From assembly GCF_900090195.1 (NCBI RefSeq), contig NZ_LT607803.1, positions 5,916,229 to 5,980,228 of the forward strand: a stretch of 64,000 bases of DNA. Direction: 5' to 3'. The position numbers and the translations under genes are program-made. The stretch is from Variovorax sp. HW608. Lineage in GTDB: Bacteria > Pseudomonadota > Gammaproteobacteria > Burkholderiales > Burkholderiaceae_C. The notes beneath the pieces were generated by a model, which saw only the letters and a program-made list of their open reading frames with translations, was not told where the DNA came from and did not search any database. Every line of letters starts with the position of its first letter. Position 1 is the stretch's first letter. Of this stretch, positions 33,984 to 42,960 are shown piece after piece.

Positions 33984-34940
33984 TCAGGGTGTCACGATGG
34001 CCGTGGTCTGCTCGCCCAGGTCGATCGCACCGTCGTCCGTGCGGATCGTGGCCCTGATCTGGTCTCCGGGGCGCAGATACAGAGGATTGCCGCGGCCCTT
34101 CTTGACGAACAGGCGCCACTTGGTGGCATCGCTCATCAGATGGCGCATCGCGAGCATGGCAAGCTTGCCCGGCGCGCGCGCGGCGCAGCCCGCCGGCGTC
34201 CCGGTGGCCACGAGGTCTCCGGCGAACACGTCGTGCAGGGACGCAAGCTCCGTCAGCGTCGAGGCCGGCTGGTGGATCATCTCGCCGCAATAGGCGTCCT
34301 GGCGCAGTTGTCCGTTCACCGCGAGACGCATGCGCAACTGCGGCCAGCGCTGCCACTCCTGCGCTTCCAGCAGCACCAGGCCGGGACCGACCGGGCCGAA
34401 GCCGCGGAAGCTCTTGCCCTTGTAGAACTGGCCCTGCGGCAGTTGCACGTCGCGCGCCGACAGGTCGTTCACGATGGTCACGCCCGCGAGCCATTCGTGC
34501 AGGCGGTCGGGCGTCACCCTGGTTCCCGCCGGCAGGTCGCGGCGCAGCACCAGCCCGAGCTCGATCTCGTAGTCCAGCAAGTGCACGTTCGATGGGCGAA
34601 CCACCGGCGCATCGGCGGCCGTGATGCAGGAGCTCGCCTTGGTGAACAGCGTGTTGAAGGGAAAGTCGCTCGCCTTCAGCCCCGACTCCTCGACGTGGCT
34701 GCGGTAGTTCACGCCCTGGCAGAGGAACTGCTGGCCGGAGGTGACCGGCGCGAGCACGCGCACGCCGGAGAGAGGTAGCGTGGCGTCTTTCTGCCCCACG
34801 TCCCAGATGGCGTGCCAGTCGTCCGACAGGAGGGCTCCGGTGGATTCGGCGGGAACGTCGAGAGGGGCGAGCATGGTTCCGAATTGCACGGCCCAGAAGG
34901 TGCGCGCGCCATCGTCGCAGCGAAGTAGTGTGCGTGACAT
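33984..34940 (-). CDS. Fumarylacetoacetate hydrolase family protein
   Basis: A 318-residue FAH-fold protein. FLCQGVNYRSHVEESGL gives the catalytic region, LLDYEIELGLVLRRDLPAGT the metal-binding acid pair, and FAGDLVATGTPAGCAARAPGKLA the C-terminal loop. It would hydrolyse the acylpyruvate or ring-fission product of the neighbouring dioxygenase. ATG 34940 is chosen for homology and its position 20 bp after the VOC stop; a longer frame is out of context. An extra insert near 250-275 (PGKLAMLAMRHLMSDATKWRLF-type) makes it longer than the 9488 paralogue. Confidence 0.92.
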   Translation of the reverse strand: MSRTLLRCDDGARTFWAVQFGTMLAPLDVPAESTGALLSDDWHAIWDVGQKDATLPLSGVRVLAPVTSGQQFLCQGVNYRSHVEESGLKASDFPFNTLFTKASSCITAADAPVVRPSNVHLLDYEIELGLVLRRDLPAGTRVTPDRLHEWLAGVTIVNDLSARDVQLPQGQFYKGKSFRGFGPVGPGLVLLEAQEWQRWPQLRMRLAVNGQLRQDAYCGEMIHQPASTLTELASLHDVFAGDLVATGTPAGCAARAPGKLAMLAMRHLMSDATKWRLFVKKGRGNPLYLRPGDQIRATIRTDDGAIDLGEQTTAIVTP

Positions 34941-34960
34941 GGGGGGTTCCAGTAGTGGGG

Positions 34961-36100
34961 TCAGGACCAGGGGCGCGCGGGCGCGTCCATGGCTTGGGAA
35001 AGCAGCTTCAGGCGCTGCACTGTGATGCGCCTTTGGCGCAGGAGGCGCAGCACGAGCCAGGCGCTGCGCAGGTTCATCTTGGGCTTCATGGAACTCGGCG
35101 CATCCGGACCCCAGGCCCAGAGGCTGCCGAACTCCAGCGGCGAGTAGCATGTTTCGGCGTCTGCGGTGAACAGGTCGCCGTCCGTGTAGTGCTCGTATTC
35201 GTAACCTTCGGCATCGCGCCAGTAGTCGAACAGCTGGCTGCCCAGGATGTGCCGGCCGATGCCCCACAAATGGCGCCAGCCCTGTGCGCGCAGCACCTGC
35301 TGGCCCTGGCCGAGTGCGTCCAGGTCGATGATCTCGTAAGCGCTGTGTTCGTACTTGTCCTCGATGGCGCCCACCAATACGAGCGTGTGATGGTCGGCTG
35401 GCTGCGCGCCCAGGTCGAGACGCATGAAGGCGATGCACGGGCTTCCGTCCGCGAGGTACTGCACGTCGGTCGGGATGAGCCCGAGGACGCGCATGTACCA
35501 GCGCGCCATGCTCGGGAAGTCCACGGTCTGCAGCACGAGGTGCCCGAGGCGAACCACGCGCGCGGGCTCGATGGGCGTGCGCACCGTGGTGTTGACGCGT
35601 GGCGATCGCGCAGCGGTGTTGGTCATCGTGCTGGCTGGCTCGCGTGTCGCCAGTGCCGGCACTTCCGCGCAATCCTGCAAAAGCCACACGGGACGCCCGG
35701 AGGGGTCCTGGATCTCGATGCCGCGCGCACGTAGTGGCAGTTCTCCGGCGGCCAGCCACCTGCCGCCGAACTCGCGCTCGTACACGCCCAGGTCGGTGTC
35801 GGCCGACATCTGGAACGCAGCGCCGAGGAAACGATCTTCCGGGCCCGCTTCTGCCACGGCGATGCAGGGGGCGGTTCCCGTTCCGCGGGCGACGAGGCCA
35901 TCCGGCCCCGACCGCACGACGGTGAATCCGAAGTCGCGCCAGAAGCGCTCCGTTTGCGCAAGCGACTTCTTCTGCCAGCGCAGAAATGCGAGGGAGATGG
36001 CACGACCCTTTGCCGGCGGCCGTGCAAGGCGCTGGATCGAGGCGGGCAAGCGGCTCTCCGGAAGCGCTTCCGGCTGGCGCAGGGAATTGGAAGTTCGCAT
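34961..36100 (-). CDS. VOC-family extradiol ring-cleavage dioxygenase-like protein
   Basis: A 379-residue two-domain VOC protein. The second domain has His in VVRLGHLVLQT near 190, His in PADHHTLVLVG near 245 and Glu in GYEYEHYTDGD near 315, consistent with an iron site. The first domain is more degenerate. ATG 36100 gives a plausible N-terminus; the frame is open for another 2.2 kb upstream only as a shadow of the acyl-CoA synthetase. It is the first gene of the minus-strand unit and faces the synthetase gene across a palindrome-bearing region. Confidence 0.85.
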   Translation of the reverse strand: MRTSNSLRQPEALPESRLPASIQRLARPPAKGRAISLAFLRWQKKSLAQTERFWRDFGFTVVRSGPDGLVARGTGTAPCIAVAEAGPEDRFLGAAFQMSADTDLGVYEREFGGRWLAAGELPLRARGIEIQDPSGRPVWLLQDCAEVPALATREPASTMTNTAARSPRVNTTVRTPIEPARVVRLGHLVLQTVDFPSMARWYMRVLGLIPTDVQYLADGSPCIAFMRLDLGAQPADHHTLVLVGAIEDKYEHSAYEIIDLDALGQGQQVLRAQGWRHLWGIGRHILGSQLFDYWRDAEGYEYEHYTDGDLFTADAETCYSPLEFGSLWAWGPDAPSSMKPKMNLRSAWLVLRLLRQRRITVQRLKLLSQAMDAPARPWS

Positions 36101-36182
36101 GGCGTTCTCGCGAGGTGTCGGTGGTTCAACCGGGGGTTCCGGGGATGGACAAACTGTGGAAGTGGCCTTAATAATGACGCAC

Positions 36183-36197
36183 TTGTCATCATGACAA
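36183..36197. promoter_or_regulatory. Perfect 15-bp palindrome, probable operator
   Basis: TTGTCAT-C-ATGACAA, perfectly symmetric, in the divergent region between the VOC dioxygenase and the acyl-CoA synthetase. On the minus strand TTGTCA could be a -35 box with TTATTA 17 bp further on. An overlapping partial dyad (ATGAC-N6-GTCAT) lies just to the left. The TetR protein encoded at 38194 is the obvious candidate binder. Confidence 0.65.
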
Positions 36198-36238
36198 ACA
36201 TGTCGTTTTCCCTGATACCCACCCCCAGCCAATCGACC

Positions 36239-38161
36239 ATGCATCCGCACACACACAAGACGCCCCTCGCGGGCATCGCCTCCCGCCACGACGTGCTGCG
36301 CCTCGAGGCCGCCGTTGCCGAGCCTCTCGGCGGCATCGCCAGCACGTATGAACTGCTGGCGCGCGGCGCCGCGCGCGTGCCCGCGGCACCGGCGCTGTCG
36401 TTCTTCCTCGAAGCCGACGATTACGCGCGGCCCTGCACCTGGACCCACCAGGAATGGCTGGCCCGGATCACGCAGACGGCCAATCTCCTTCGCAGGCTGG
36501 GCCTGCGCCGGAACGACGTGGTCGCCGTGGTGCTGCCCAACCTGCCCGAGACCCATTGGATCGTCTGGGGAGGCGAAGCCGCCGGCACCGTCTTCGCGAT
36601 CAATCCGCTGGCGGAATCGGCCCTGTTGCGGGATCTCTTGAACGCGGTGCGGCCCAGGATGCTCGTGACGCTGGCGCCGACACCGGGACACGGCCTGTGG
36701 CAGAAGGTGGCCGCGGTCGCGCCGCAGGTGCCGGGCCTCGAAACGGTCCTCACCGTCTCGCCCATGCTGTATTCGCAGTCGCCTGCCTCCGTCGACCCCG
36801 CGCCCGCTCTGGAGAATCTCCCGGTGCTGGACCTGCACGAGCAGTTGCACGGCGTGCCGGCCGACAGCCTCGAATTCGAGCCGCCGTGCCTGGACGATGT
36901 CGCGTCCCTCTTCTGCACCGGCGGGACCACGGGCCTGCCGAAGATTGCCGTGCGCACCCACCGTACCGAGGTGGCGAACGCACTGCAAATCGCTGCCATG
37001 TTCGGCTCGCGCCCCCTGCCCGGCCCCTTGTTCTGCGGACTGCCCCTGTTCCATGTCAATGCGCAGATCGCGACCGGGCTGATGCCGTGGTCCCTGGGCG
37101 GCCATGTGGTGCTGGGCACGCCGGCAGGCTATCGGACGAAGGAACTGATCCCGAATTTCTGGCGCATCGCGGATCACTATCGCCTGTTCTCGTTCTCCGG
37201 CGTCCCCACCGTCTACTCCGCCCTGTTGCAGGTGCCGCGCCGGGGACGCGGCCCCGCGTCGCTGCGCTTCGGTCTGTGCGGTGCCGCGCCCATGCCTTTC
37301 GAGCTCCTCAAGCGGTTCCAGCAGGAAACCGGCATCACGATCCTGGAGGGCTACGGCCTCACGGAAGGAGGCTGCGTCTCCACGCTGAATCCCCCGGGCG
37401 GGACGGCAAAGCCGGGCTCGATCGGCATCGGCCTGCCCTGGCAGGAGATCAAGGTGCTGGTACTCGACGCGAAAGGGCGCTACCTGCGCGATGCCCGCAT
37501 CAACGAGACCGGGACCATCGCCATCGCCGGCCCGAACCTGTTTCGCGGCTACCTGAATGCCGCGCCGGAACAGGAACCGTGGATCGAACTGCCCGGCGTG
37601 CCGGGAGCCCCGCCCCGACGCTGGTTGAACACGGGCGACCTCGGTCGCATGGATCGCCAGGGGTATTTCTGGCTGACGGGACGCAGCAAGGAACTGATCA
37701 TCCGTGGAGGCCACAACATCGACCCGAAAGTCATCGAAGAGCCCCTGCATGCACACCCCGCGGTCGCCTTGGCGGCAGCCGTGGGGCGCCCGGACGCGCA
37801 TGCGGGAGAGGTGCCGGTGGTCTACGTGCAGCTGCACGCCGACGCATCGGCCTCCTCCGAACAACTGATGGCCTGGGCGCAGCAGTACATCGCCGAGCGC
37901 GCCGCGCGGCCGAAGAAGATCCACATCATCCCGGCGATGCCGGTGACCGCGGTCGGCAAGTTGTTCAAGCCCGCGCTGATCGATCGCGAAGTCGCGGCGG
38001 TCGTGGACGAGGAAGCGCGAGCCGCCGGAGCGAGCCTGCGCACATGCGAGGTCGTGCGCGACCCGGCACGCGGCATCGTGGTGCGCTGGTCCGCGGACGG
38101 AGAGGTCGAGGCACTGCGCGAGCGACTCGGCCTCTATACCTTCCACCAGGAAGCCGCCTGA
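36239..38161 (+). CDS. AMP-dependent acyl-CoA synthetase
   Basis: A 640-residue adenylate-forming ligase. The P-loop-like motif SLFCTGGTTGLPKIAVRTHR lies near 225, followed by the LEGYGLTEGGCVSTLNP A5-type motif, the NTGDLGRMDRQGYFWLTGRSKELIIRGGHNI A7-A8 region, and a C-terminal Lys in MPVTAVGKLFKP (A10). It activates an organic acid as its CoA thioester. ATG 36239 is preferred because in-frame ATGs at 36191 and 36200 overlap or touch the palindrome, but no start has a clear ribosome binding site. It probably feeds the ring-cleavage products or the starting acid into CoA-dependent steps and forms a unit with the TetR gene 32 bp downstream. Confidence 0.9.
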   Translation: MHPHTHKTPLAGIASRHDVLRLEAAVAEPLGGIASTYELLARGAARVPAAPALSFFLEADDYARPCTWTHQEWLARITQTANLLRRLGLRRNDVVAVVLPNLPETHWIVWGGEAAGTVFAINPLAESALLRDLLNAVRPRMLVTLAPTPGHGLWQKVAAVAPQVPGLETVLTVSPMLYSQSPASVDPAPALENLPVLDLHEQLHGVPADSLEFEPPCLDDVASLFCTGGTTGLPKIAVRTHRTEVANALQIAAMFGSRPLPGPLFCGLPLFHVNAQIATGLMPWSLGGHVVLGTPAGYRTKELIPNFWRIADHYRLFSFSGVPTVYSALLQVPRRGRGPASLRFGLCGAAPMPFELLKRFQQETGITILEGYGLTEGGCVSTLNPPGGTAKPGSIGIGLPWQEIKVLVLDAKGRYLRDARINETGTIAIAGPNLFRGYLNAAPEQEPWIELPGVPGAPPRRWLNTGDLGRMDRQGYFWLTGRSKELIIRGGHNIDPKVIEEPLHAHPAVALAAAVGRPDAHAGEVPVVYVQLHADASASSEQLMAWAQQYIAERAARPKKIHIIPAMPVTAVGKLFKPALIDREVAAVVDEEARAAGASLRTCEVVRDPARGIVVRWSADGEVEALRERLGLYTFHQEAA

Positions 38162-38193
38162 GCCCGCGCCGCGCCATATCGCCCCGGAGCGCG

Positions 38194-38868
38194 ATGCACA
38201 ATCGATCGATGAAGAAAGAAGACCATCGGACCCGCGTTGCGGCAGAGCGGCGGGAGAGAATGCGCAGGCGCCTTTTCGAAAGCGCCATGCAGCTTGCGGC
38301 GACAAAGGGACCGGCGGCGACTTCGATCGACGACGTCATCCAGGCGGCCGACGTGTCGCGCGGGAGCTTCTACAAGTACTTCGAAGCGCCCGAAGCCTTG
38401 TTCGCAGCACTCGCCCTGGAAATCATGAATGAAATCATCCAAATGGCCGAGCCTGCCGTTCAGCGCGTTGCCGATCCGGCGCAACGCGTGGCCATCGGTA
38501 TGCGCCTGGTCATCGAGCTGGCATCGAGAAACCGGCAGGTCGCAGGCTTCCTGGTCCGCCTGGACTGGTCGGATGCCCGCGAGGGCGGCGTGCTGCTGGA
38601 GTTCGTGCGGCGCGACATCGCGCAAGCCATCCGGGAGGGCCACTTCCTCGCCATTCCGATGCGGCTGGCGTTGAACATCGTCTCCATGACCGTGCTCGGG
38701 AGCATCCATGCGCTGCTGGGCATGCGCTCGCGCAAGGCCTACACGGAACAGGCGGTGGCAAGCGGCCTGCGCGCACTCGGCATGCCCCCCGGCGAAGCCC
38801 TGCGCCTCGCGACGCTGGATCTACCCTCGCCGGAGCCGCTCGAAGGCGGGCTCCTGGCACCGGCGTGA
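38194..38868 (+). CDS. TetR-family transcriptional regulator
   Basis: A 224-residue TetR protein with the helix-turn-helix at about 22-68 (LFESAMQLAATKGPAATSIDDVIQAADVSRGSFYKYF). The GGAG site precedes ATG 38194. It directly follows the acyl-CoA synthetase and likely senses an acyl-CoA or aromatic acid and controls both directions through the palindrome at 36183-36197. The C-terminal domain has hydrophobic helices typical of ligand pockets. Confidence 0.92.
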   Translation: MHNRSMKKEDHRTRVAAERRERMRRRLFESAMQLAATKGPAATSIDDVIQAADVSRGSFYKYFEAPEALFAALALEIMNEIIQMAEPAVQRVADPAQRVAIGMRLVIELASRNRQVAGFLVRLDWSDAREGGVLLEFVRRDIAQAIREGHFLAIPMRLALNIVSMTVLGSIHALLGMRSRKAYTEQAVASGLRALGMPPGEALRLATLDLPSPEPLEGGLLAPA

Positions 38869-38996
38869 TCGCGGGAGGCAAGAGGCCTCCCGGCTGAGCA
38901 CGGCACCACGCAATCCCGACCATAAGGAGACGGTTCGGCGACGACTCCCCGCGAGCGAACGGCTAATCTGCCGACATGGAATTCCTCACTCCATGA

Positions 38997-39725
38997 ATGG
39001 AGCGTTCCGTGATCTCCGACTTCATGGCCGCCAATGCGTTCATCGCATCCCATCTCGCAGGCGCGCTGCTCCTGGGGGTCGTGGTCGGCTACGAACGCTC
39101 CTACCAAGGCAGGGCCGCCGGCATGCGGACCTATGGCCTTGTTTGCATGGCTTCGGCCGCGGTCACGATGTTTGTCGGCTATGCGCACTTATGGTTTCAG
39201 GGCTCCATAACGAACGGCATCGCCGATGCCGATCCAAGAAGTGTGGTTCAAGGCGTGCTCACCGGCGTCGGCTTTCTCGGTGCGGGTGTGATCGTTCACG
39301 ACGGGCTCACCATTCGCGGGCTCACCACCGCCGCGTCGATCTGGGCTGTCGCCGTGGTGGGCGTCCTTCTGGGCGTCGGTTTCTACCCCGCAGCGCTGAC
39401 GCTGGCGCTGCTCTGCACCCTTTCTCTCTCGGTGCTCAACCGGGTGAAGGTTCTGCTGCCCGCGCGCAGCACGCTCGACGTCACGCTCACGTTCGTTCCG
39501 GGGCATGCGCCATGCCTCCAGGACGTGGAGCGCCGCGCCCGAGCGCAGGACAGCGTCGTCCAACGGGACTCGCTCACGGTCAGCTACTCGGAAGGCAGCC
39601 TGGTATGGCGATTTTCCGTGGTTGCCCAGGACCGCATACGCGTCATCACACCCGCCGCCCTTGCCGACGAGTTCGTCGCATCTCAAGTGATGAGCAGCTT
39701 CAGCATCGTGCCGGTGCGCTTCTGA
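38997..39725 (+). CDS. MgtC/SapB-family inner-membrane protein
   Basis: A 242-residue membrane protein with the MgtC core: LAGALLLGVVVGYERSYQGRAAGMRTYGLVCMASAAVTMFVG, then VVQGVLTGVGFLGAGVIVHDG and TIRGLTTAASIWAVAVVGVLLGVG, giving about five transmembrane helices, and a soluble C-terminal domain of ~90 residues. Members help bacteria survive low magnesium or acidic phagosomes and modulate ATP synthase. The window shows no magnesium-linked riboswitch upstream. The large regulator gene follows 40 bp later, so they may be co-transcribed. Confidence 0.9.
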   Translation: MERSVISDFMAANAFIASHLAGALLLGVVVGYERSYQGRAAGMRTYGLVCMASAAVTMFVGYAHLWFQGSITNGIADADPRSVVQGVLTGVGFLGAGVIVHDGLTIRGLTTAASIWAVAVVGVLLGVGFYPAALTLALLCTLSLSVLNRVKVLLPARSTLDVTLTFVPGHAPCLQDVERRARAQDSVVQRDSLTVSYSEGSLVWRFSVVAQDRIRVITPAALADEFVASQVMSSFSIVPVRF

Positions 39726-39765
39726 ATGGCACAATGTCACTCGACCCAGCGAGAACTTTTTTCTC

Positions 39766-42564
39766 ATGCGAACACCAGCAACCGGCGCTGTGGAGCAATT
39801 GACACCGCTGCGGGTACGCTTTGCGGACTTCGAACTCGACGAGGGAAATGCCAGGCTACTGCGCGGCGGTAAACCTGTCCCCCTGGCGCCGACGCCCTTT
39901 TCGCTTCTCTGTGCGCTCGTACGCCAACCTGGATCGCTTGTCGTCAAGGACGCGTTGCTGGCGAGCGTATGGGGTCATCAGTTCCTGAGCGAGTCTGTCC
40001 TCAAGACTGCCGTGAGCGAGGTGCGCACTGCGCTGGCCGACGACGCACGCGAACCCCGTTTCATCGAAACCGTACCGCGCCGTGGGTACCGCTTCATTGG
40101 CCTCATCGTTCCCACGTCCGCGGCACCGCCGGTTTCGCCCGCGATCGGCGATGTGCAGCCCTCGAGATCTTTCATCGGTAGAACCGGGGCGCTCTTGCGG
40201 CTTCAGCGCGCATGGCAGAGGGCATGCAATGGCAGCGAGCGCACGCTGGTCTGGGTCACCGGCGAGCCCGGCATCGGAAAGACCACCCTCATCGAAGAGT
40301 TCGTTCATGGGCTCGGCGACATATCCTGCGCGCGCGGCCATTGCGTCGAACACCACGGTCCCGCCGAACCGTACCTTCCCCTCCTCGAAGCCCTGGGCGG
40401 CCTCTGCCGTGCCGACCCCGATCTCCCGGCCACCCTGCGGGCGATGGCGCCGACGTGGGCGCTCCAGCTGCCTTGGCTTCACACGCCCGAAGAGCGCGAG
40501 GCGTTGCGAAGGGAGCTTGCCGGTACCGGCACCGGGCGCATGCTGCGCGAGATGGGCGAGGCGATCGAGCGGTTCGCGCAGGCACGGCCGCTCTTGCTGG
40601 TGACCGAAGACTTGCACTGGAGCGATCCGTCCACCGTGCAACTCATTGACCACATCGCGCGACGACGGGGCCCCGCCCGCTTCATGTGGCTGGGAACCTT
40701 CCGGCTCGCTGAGATCGTCGCCCAAGACCATCCGCTGAACCGCCTGCGACACGAACTGCGCGTCCATGGCCAGTGCGAAGAGATCGTGCTCGATCCTTTT
40801 TCGGAGTCGGAGGTCGCCGATTTCGTGGCACAGCGCTCACCAGCGCTGGTTAACGACAAGGCGTTCATTCGCTCGCTGCACAAGCGCACCGACGGTGTGC
40901 CGCTATTCGTCTCCTCCGTCCTGGACGACGCGCTCGAGCACGCCGGCGAGACCGGGACCGTCGCCACCCGGCTCGCGAGCGTCTCCGTGCCGGAAAACCT
41001 GGCCGCTGTCATCGACAGCTATGTGGTCCGACTTGCGCCCGAGCGACTTGCGCTGCTCTCCGCGGCCGCCGTCTGCGGACTCGAGTTCCGCACCGAAACA
41101 GTCGCTTGTGCCCTTGATCGCAGTCCAGAATCAGTTGGCGAAATTTGCGTCGAACTCGCGCGTCAGCAGCTCTGGCTGATCGCAGCCGCACACGAGGCCG
41201 ACGCCGAATGGGGTGCGCCTTATCGCTTTCGTCACGACCTGTTCAGGCATGTGTTGTACGAGCGAATTTCGCCAACGCTTCGGGCACAGCTCCACCGGAA
41301 GATCGGCGCAGCCCTGGAGGCGGAGCGCGAAACGGGCGCGCCAGTCTCGGCCGCCGAATTGGCGATGCATTTCGACCGGGGTGGGCAGGTCCTTTCCGCG
41401 TTGCGCCACTACGCCGAAGCCGCCCGGAGCGCACAGCAGCAGCAATGGAATCCGGTCGCCAGCATGGCCATGACCGAGCGGGCGCTGGAGCTGATTGGCA
41501 AGGCGCCGGCCAATCCGGAGCGCGACAGCCTCGAGGTAACGCTGGCCACGCTGCACGGCATGTCGTGCGCGCAAGCCCTCGGTGTCGTCGATGCGGCGAA
41601 AGACGCGTTCTACCGGGGTGCGGCCGCGTTTTCGGCCAAGACCGGGCATGCCATGCGCGTCCAGCTCTTCTACGGACTCGGCTACGTGCTGTGTCTGCGG
41701 GCAGAGTACCCGGAGACGCTGGCGCTGGCTGCGCGCACCGAGGCATTGGCTGCGGACGACGACCCCTTGATGGTGCTGGTCGCCCGCATCCTGCAGGGAC
41801 AGGTGCATCAGTTGCAGGGTCAGTGGCATACGGATCGACCCTGGATCGACGACGCCCTGGCCGCCGCGGGGCCACTGTCCGATGTGCACGGAGAGTCGTT
41901 CCTCGCCGATCCGCAGGCCACGCTGTTGGGTATTTCCGCGATGCAGCTTCTTCACCTCGGACGGGCGCAGGAGGCTCGCGAGCGCATGCACCGGGCACGC
42001 CATCGCGCTCGCGAGCTGCGCCAGCCGATGACCCGCCAGGTGGTCCTCTGGACCGAGTGCCTGCTGGAGGTGCGACTGGGCAACGTCGAGCGTGTCGGCG
42101 TGCTGGCCGACGAAATGCGCGCACTGGTCGAGGAATTCGCTCTCGCGCAGGGCCGCGCTGCAAGCCGCTGGTTTCGCGCCTGGGCGGACGCACACGGCGG
42201 CCAAGCGCTTGCCGCCAGCGAGCAGATCCTCCAGGCCCATGAGGAGAACGTGCGTCTCGGCATGCTGGCGGGCGCGAGCGAAGTCCTGGGCTATGCCGCA
42301 GAGGCCCTGTTGCTCGCGGGCGAATGGGACCGCGCCGAGATGCAACTGAAACAGGCGCTCGACATGGCGGATAGCACGGGCGAACGCGTGTATCTGACTC
42401 AGCTGCATCTGCTGCAGGCTTCGATCGATCGAGCGCGCAACGCGCCCGGAAAGGCGCGCGAGTCCGCGCGCCGTGCCCTGAACGAGGCACGCTCACAGGC
42501 ATCGCCTTGGCTCGAACGCACAGCCCTTGCCGCCTTCGGGGAACTCGACGGCGCAGCGACCTGA
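39766..42564 (+). CDS. Large regulator: OmpR/CadC-type winged helix plus ATPase and TPR-like repeats
   Basis: A 932-residue protein. Residues ~15-108 form an OmpR-type winged helix (FELDEGNARLLRGGKPVPLAPTPFSLL, then TVPRRGYRFIG). An AAA/STAND-type ATPase follows with Walker A GEPGIGKTT at 166-174 and a Walker B-like LLLVTEDLHWSD near 276-287. The remaining ~500 residues are helical, TPR-like repeats. Such proteins bind DNA through the N-terminus and sense ligands or partners with the C-terminal scaffold. It ends 22 bp before the 63-bp repeat whose GAACGGT-G-ACCGTTC palindrome could be its target. No membrane segment is visible, unlike CadC. Confidence 0.88.
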   Translation: MRTPATGAVEQLTPLRVRFADFELDEGNARLLRGGKPVPLAPTPFSLLCALVRQPGSLVVKDALLASVWGHQFLSESVLKTAVSEVRTALADDAREPRFIETVPRRGYRFIGLIVPTSAAPPVSPAIGDVQPSRSFIGRTGALLRLQRAWQRACNGSERTLVWVTGEPGIGKTTLIEEFVHGLGDISCARGHCVEHHGPAEPYLPLLEALGGLCRADPDLPATLRAMAPTWALQLPWLHTPEEREALRRELAGTGTGRMLREMGEAIERFAQARPLLLVTEDLHWSDPSTVQLIDHIARRRGPARFMWLGTFRLAEIVAQDHPLNRLRHELRVHGQCEEIVLDPFSESEVADFVAQRSPALVNDKAFIRSLHKRTDGVPLFVSSVLDDALEHAGETGTVATRLASVSVPENLAAVIDSYVVRLAPERLALLSAAAVCGLEFRTETVACALDRSPESVGEICVELARQQLWLIAAAHEADAEWGAPYRFRHDLFRHVLYERISPTLRAQLHRKIGAALEAERETGAPVSAAELAMHFDRGGQVLSALRHYAEAARSAQQQQWNPVASMAMTERALELIGKAPANPERDSLEVTLATLHGMSCAQALGVVDAAKDAFYRGAAAFSAKTGHAMRVQLFYGLGYVLCLRAEYPETLALAARTEALAADDDPLMVLVARILQGQVHQLQGQWHTDRPWIDDALAAAGPLSDVHGESFLADPQATLLGISAMQLLHLGRAQEARERMHRARHRARELRQPMTRQVVLWTECLLEVRLGNVERVGVLADEMRALVEEFALAQGRAASRWFRAWADAHGGQALAASEQILQAHEENVRLGMLAGASEVLGYAAEALLLAGEWDRAEMQLKQALDMADSTGERVYLTQLHLLQASIDRARNAPGKARESARRALNEARSQASPWLERTALAAFGELDGAAT

Positions 42565-42586
42565 AGCGCATTCTCCTGGTGACCGC

Positions 42587-42649
42587 GCCGCATGAAACGG
42601 CGACCGAACGGTGACCGTTCTCTGAGGACTTCCCGCCATCGCGGAACTA
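42587..42649 (+). repeat. 63-bp dispersed repeat, copy A
   Basis: Matches 60959-61021 with two mismatches over 63 bases, in the same orientation. It begins GCCGCA and contains a perfect palindrome, GAACGGT-G-ACCGTTC (42606-42620), followed by CTGAGGACTTCCCGCC. It lies directly upstream of two small ORFs. The identity far exceeds chance, so the block is conserved as a regulatory element or belongs to a duplicated cassette. Confidence 0.9.
42606..42620. promoter_or_regulatory. Perfect palindrome inside the 63-bp repeat
   Basis: GAACGGT-G-ACCGTTC, 15 bp, perfectly symmetric, and unchanged in the second copy at 60978-60992. This is the form of a dimeric-regulator operator. The winged-helix ATPase gene just upstream is a candidate binder; this is inference. 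Confidence 0.6.
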
Positions 42650-42678
42650 TCGTGGGCTTTCATGAAAGGAAGCTTGCA

Positions 42679-42747
42679 ATGAAGCAAAACGCAATTCGGC
42701 TGGCGCGCAGCCAGTCTCGGCCCGCCAGGGCATCTCGGGGGAAGTGA
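42679..42747 (+). CDS. Possible 22-residue leader peptide
   Basis: ATG 42679 has AAAGGAAG at a good distance. The peptide is basic (MKQNAIRLARSQSRPARASR...) and its stop codon is immediately followed by the ATG of the next small gene at 42748. That arrangement would couple translation of the two. It is too short for coding statistics, so it remains tentative. Confidence 0.4.
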   Translation: MKQNAIRLARSQSRPARASRGK

Positions 42748-42960
42748 ATGGGACATCTCCAGAGCGACCCCCACTACCCCAGCCGCCGGGCATTCGTGCT
42801 GAAGCTGCGCGCCGATGCAACACCCGACCTCCTCGCGGGGCGGCTCGAAAACCTCGTCACAGGCCGCCAGTCGGAATTCGAGTCCGGCCGGGAACTGGTC
42901 GGCCTGCTCGCGAGCGAGCTGATACCTGCCGAAACCACCTCCAAGGAGCAAGGTCCATGA
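42748..42960 (+). CDS. Small uncharacterised protein, 70 residues
   Basis: Starts directly after the 22-codon ORF, with GGGGGAAG eight bases upstream. The core FVLKLRADATPDLLAGRLENLVTG followed by EFESGRELVGLLASEL looks like a small alpha/beta fold. A decayed second copy sits at 61049-61126 behind the same 63-bp repeat, so it is a real gene of a small dispersed family. Function unknown. Confidence 0.65.
   Translation: MGHLQSDPHYPSRRAFVLKLRADATPDLLAGRLENLVTGRQSEFESGRELVGLLASELIPAETTSKEQGP

Noticed and set aside
32293..34293. 666-codon plus-strand frame opposite the monooxygenase/FAH genes
   Set aside because: Shadow of two well-supported minus-strand genes; no motifs or ribosome binding site.
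34961..38305. Minus-strand frame of 1114 codons across the VOC and acyl-CoA synthetase genes
   Set aside because: Only 34961-36100 shows a real protein; the rest is antisense to the clear acyl-CoA synthetase and is Arg/His-rich like other GC-rich shadows.
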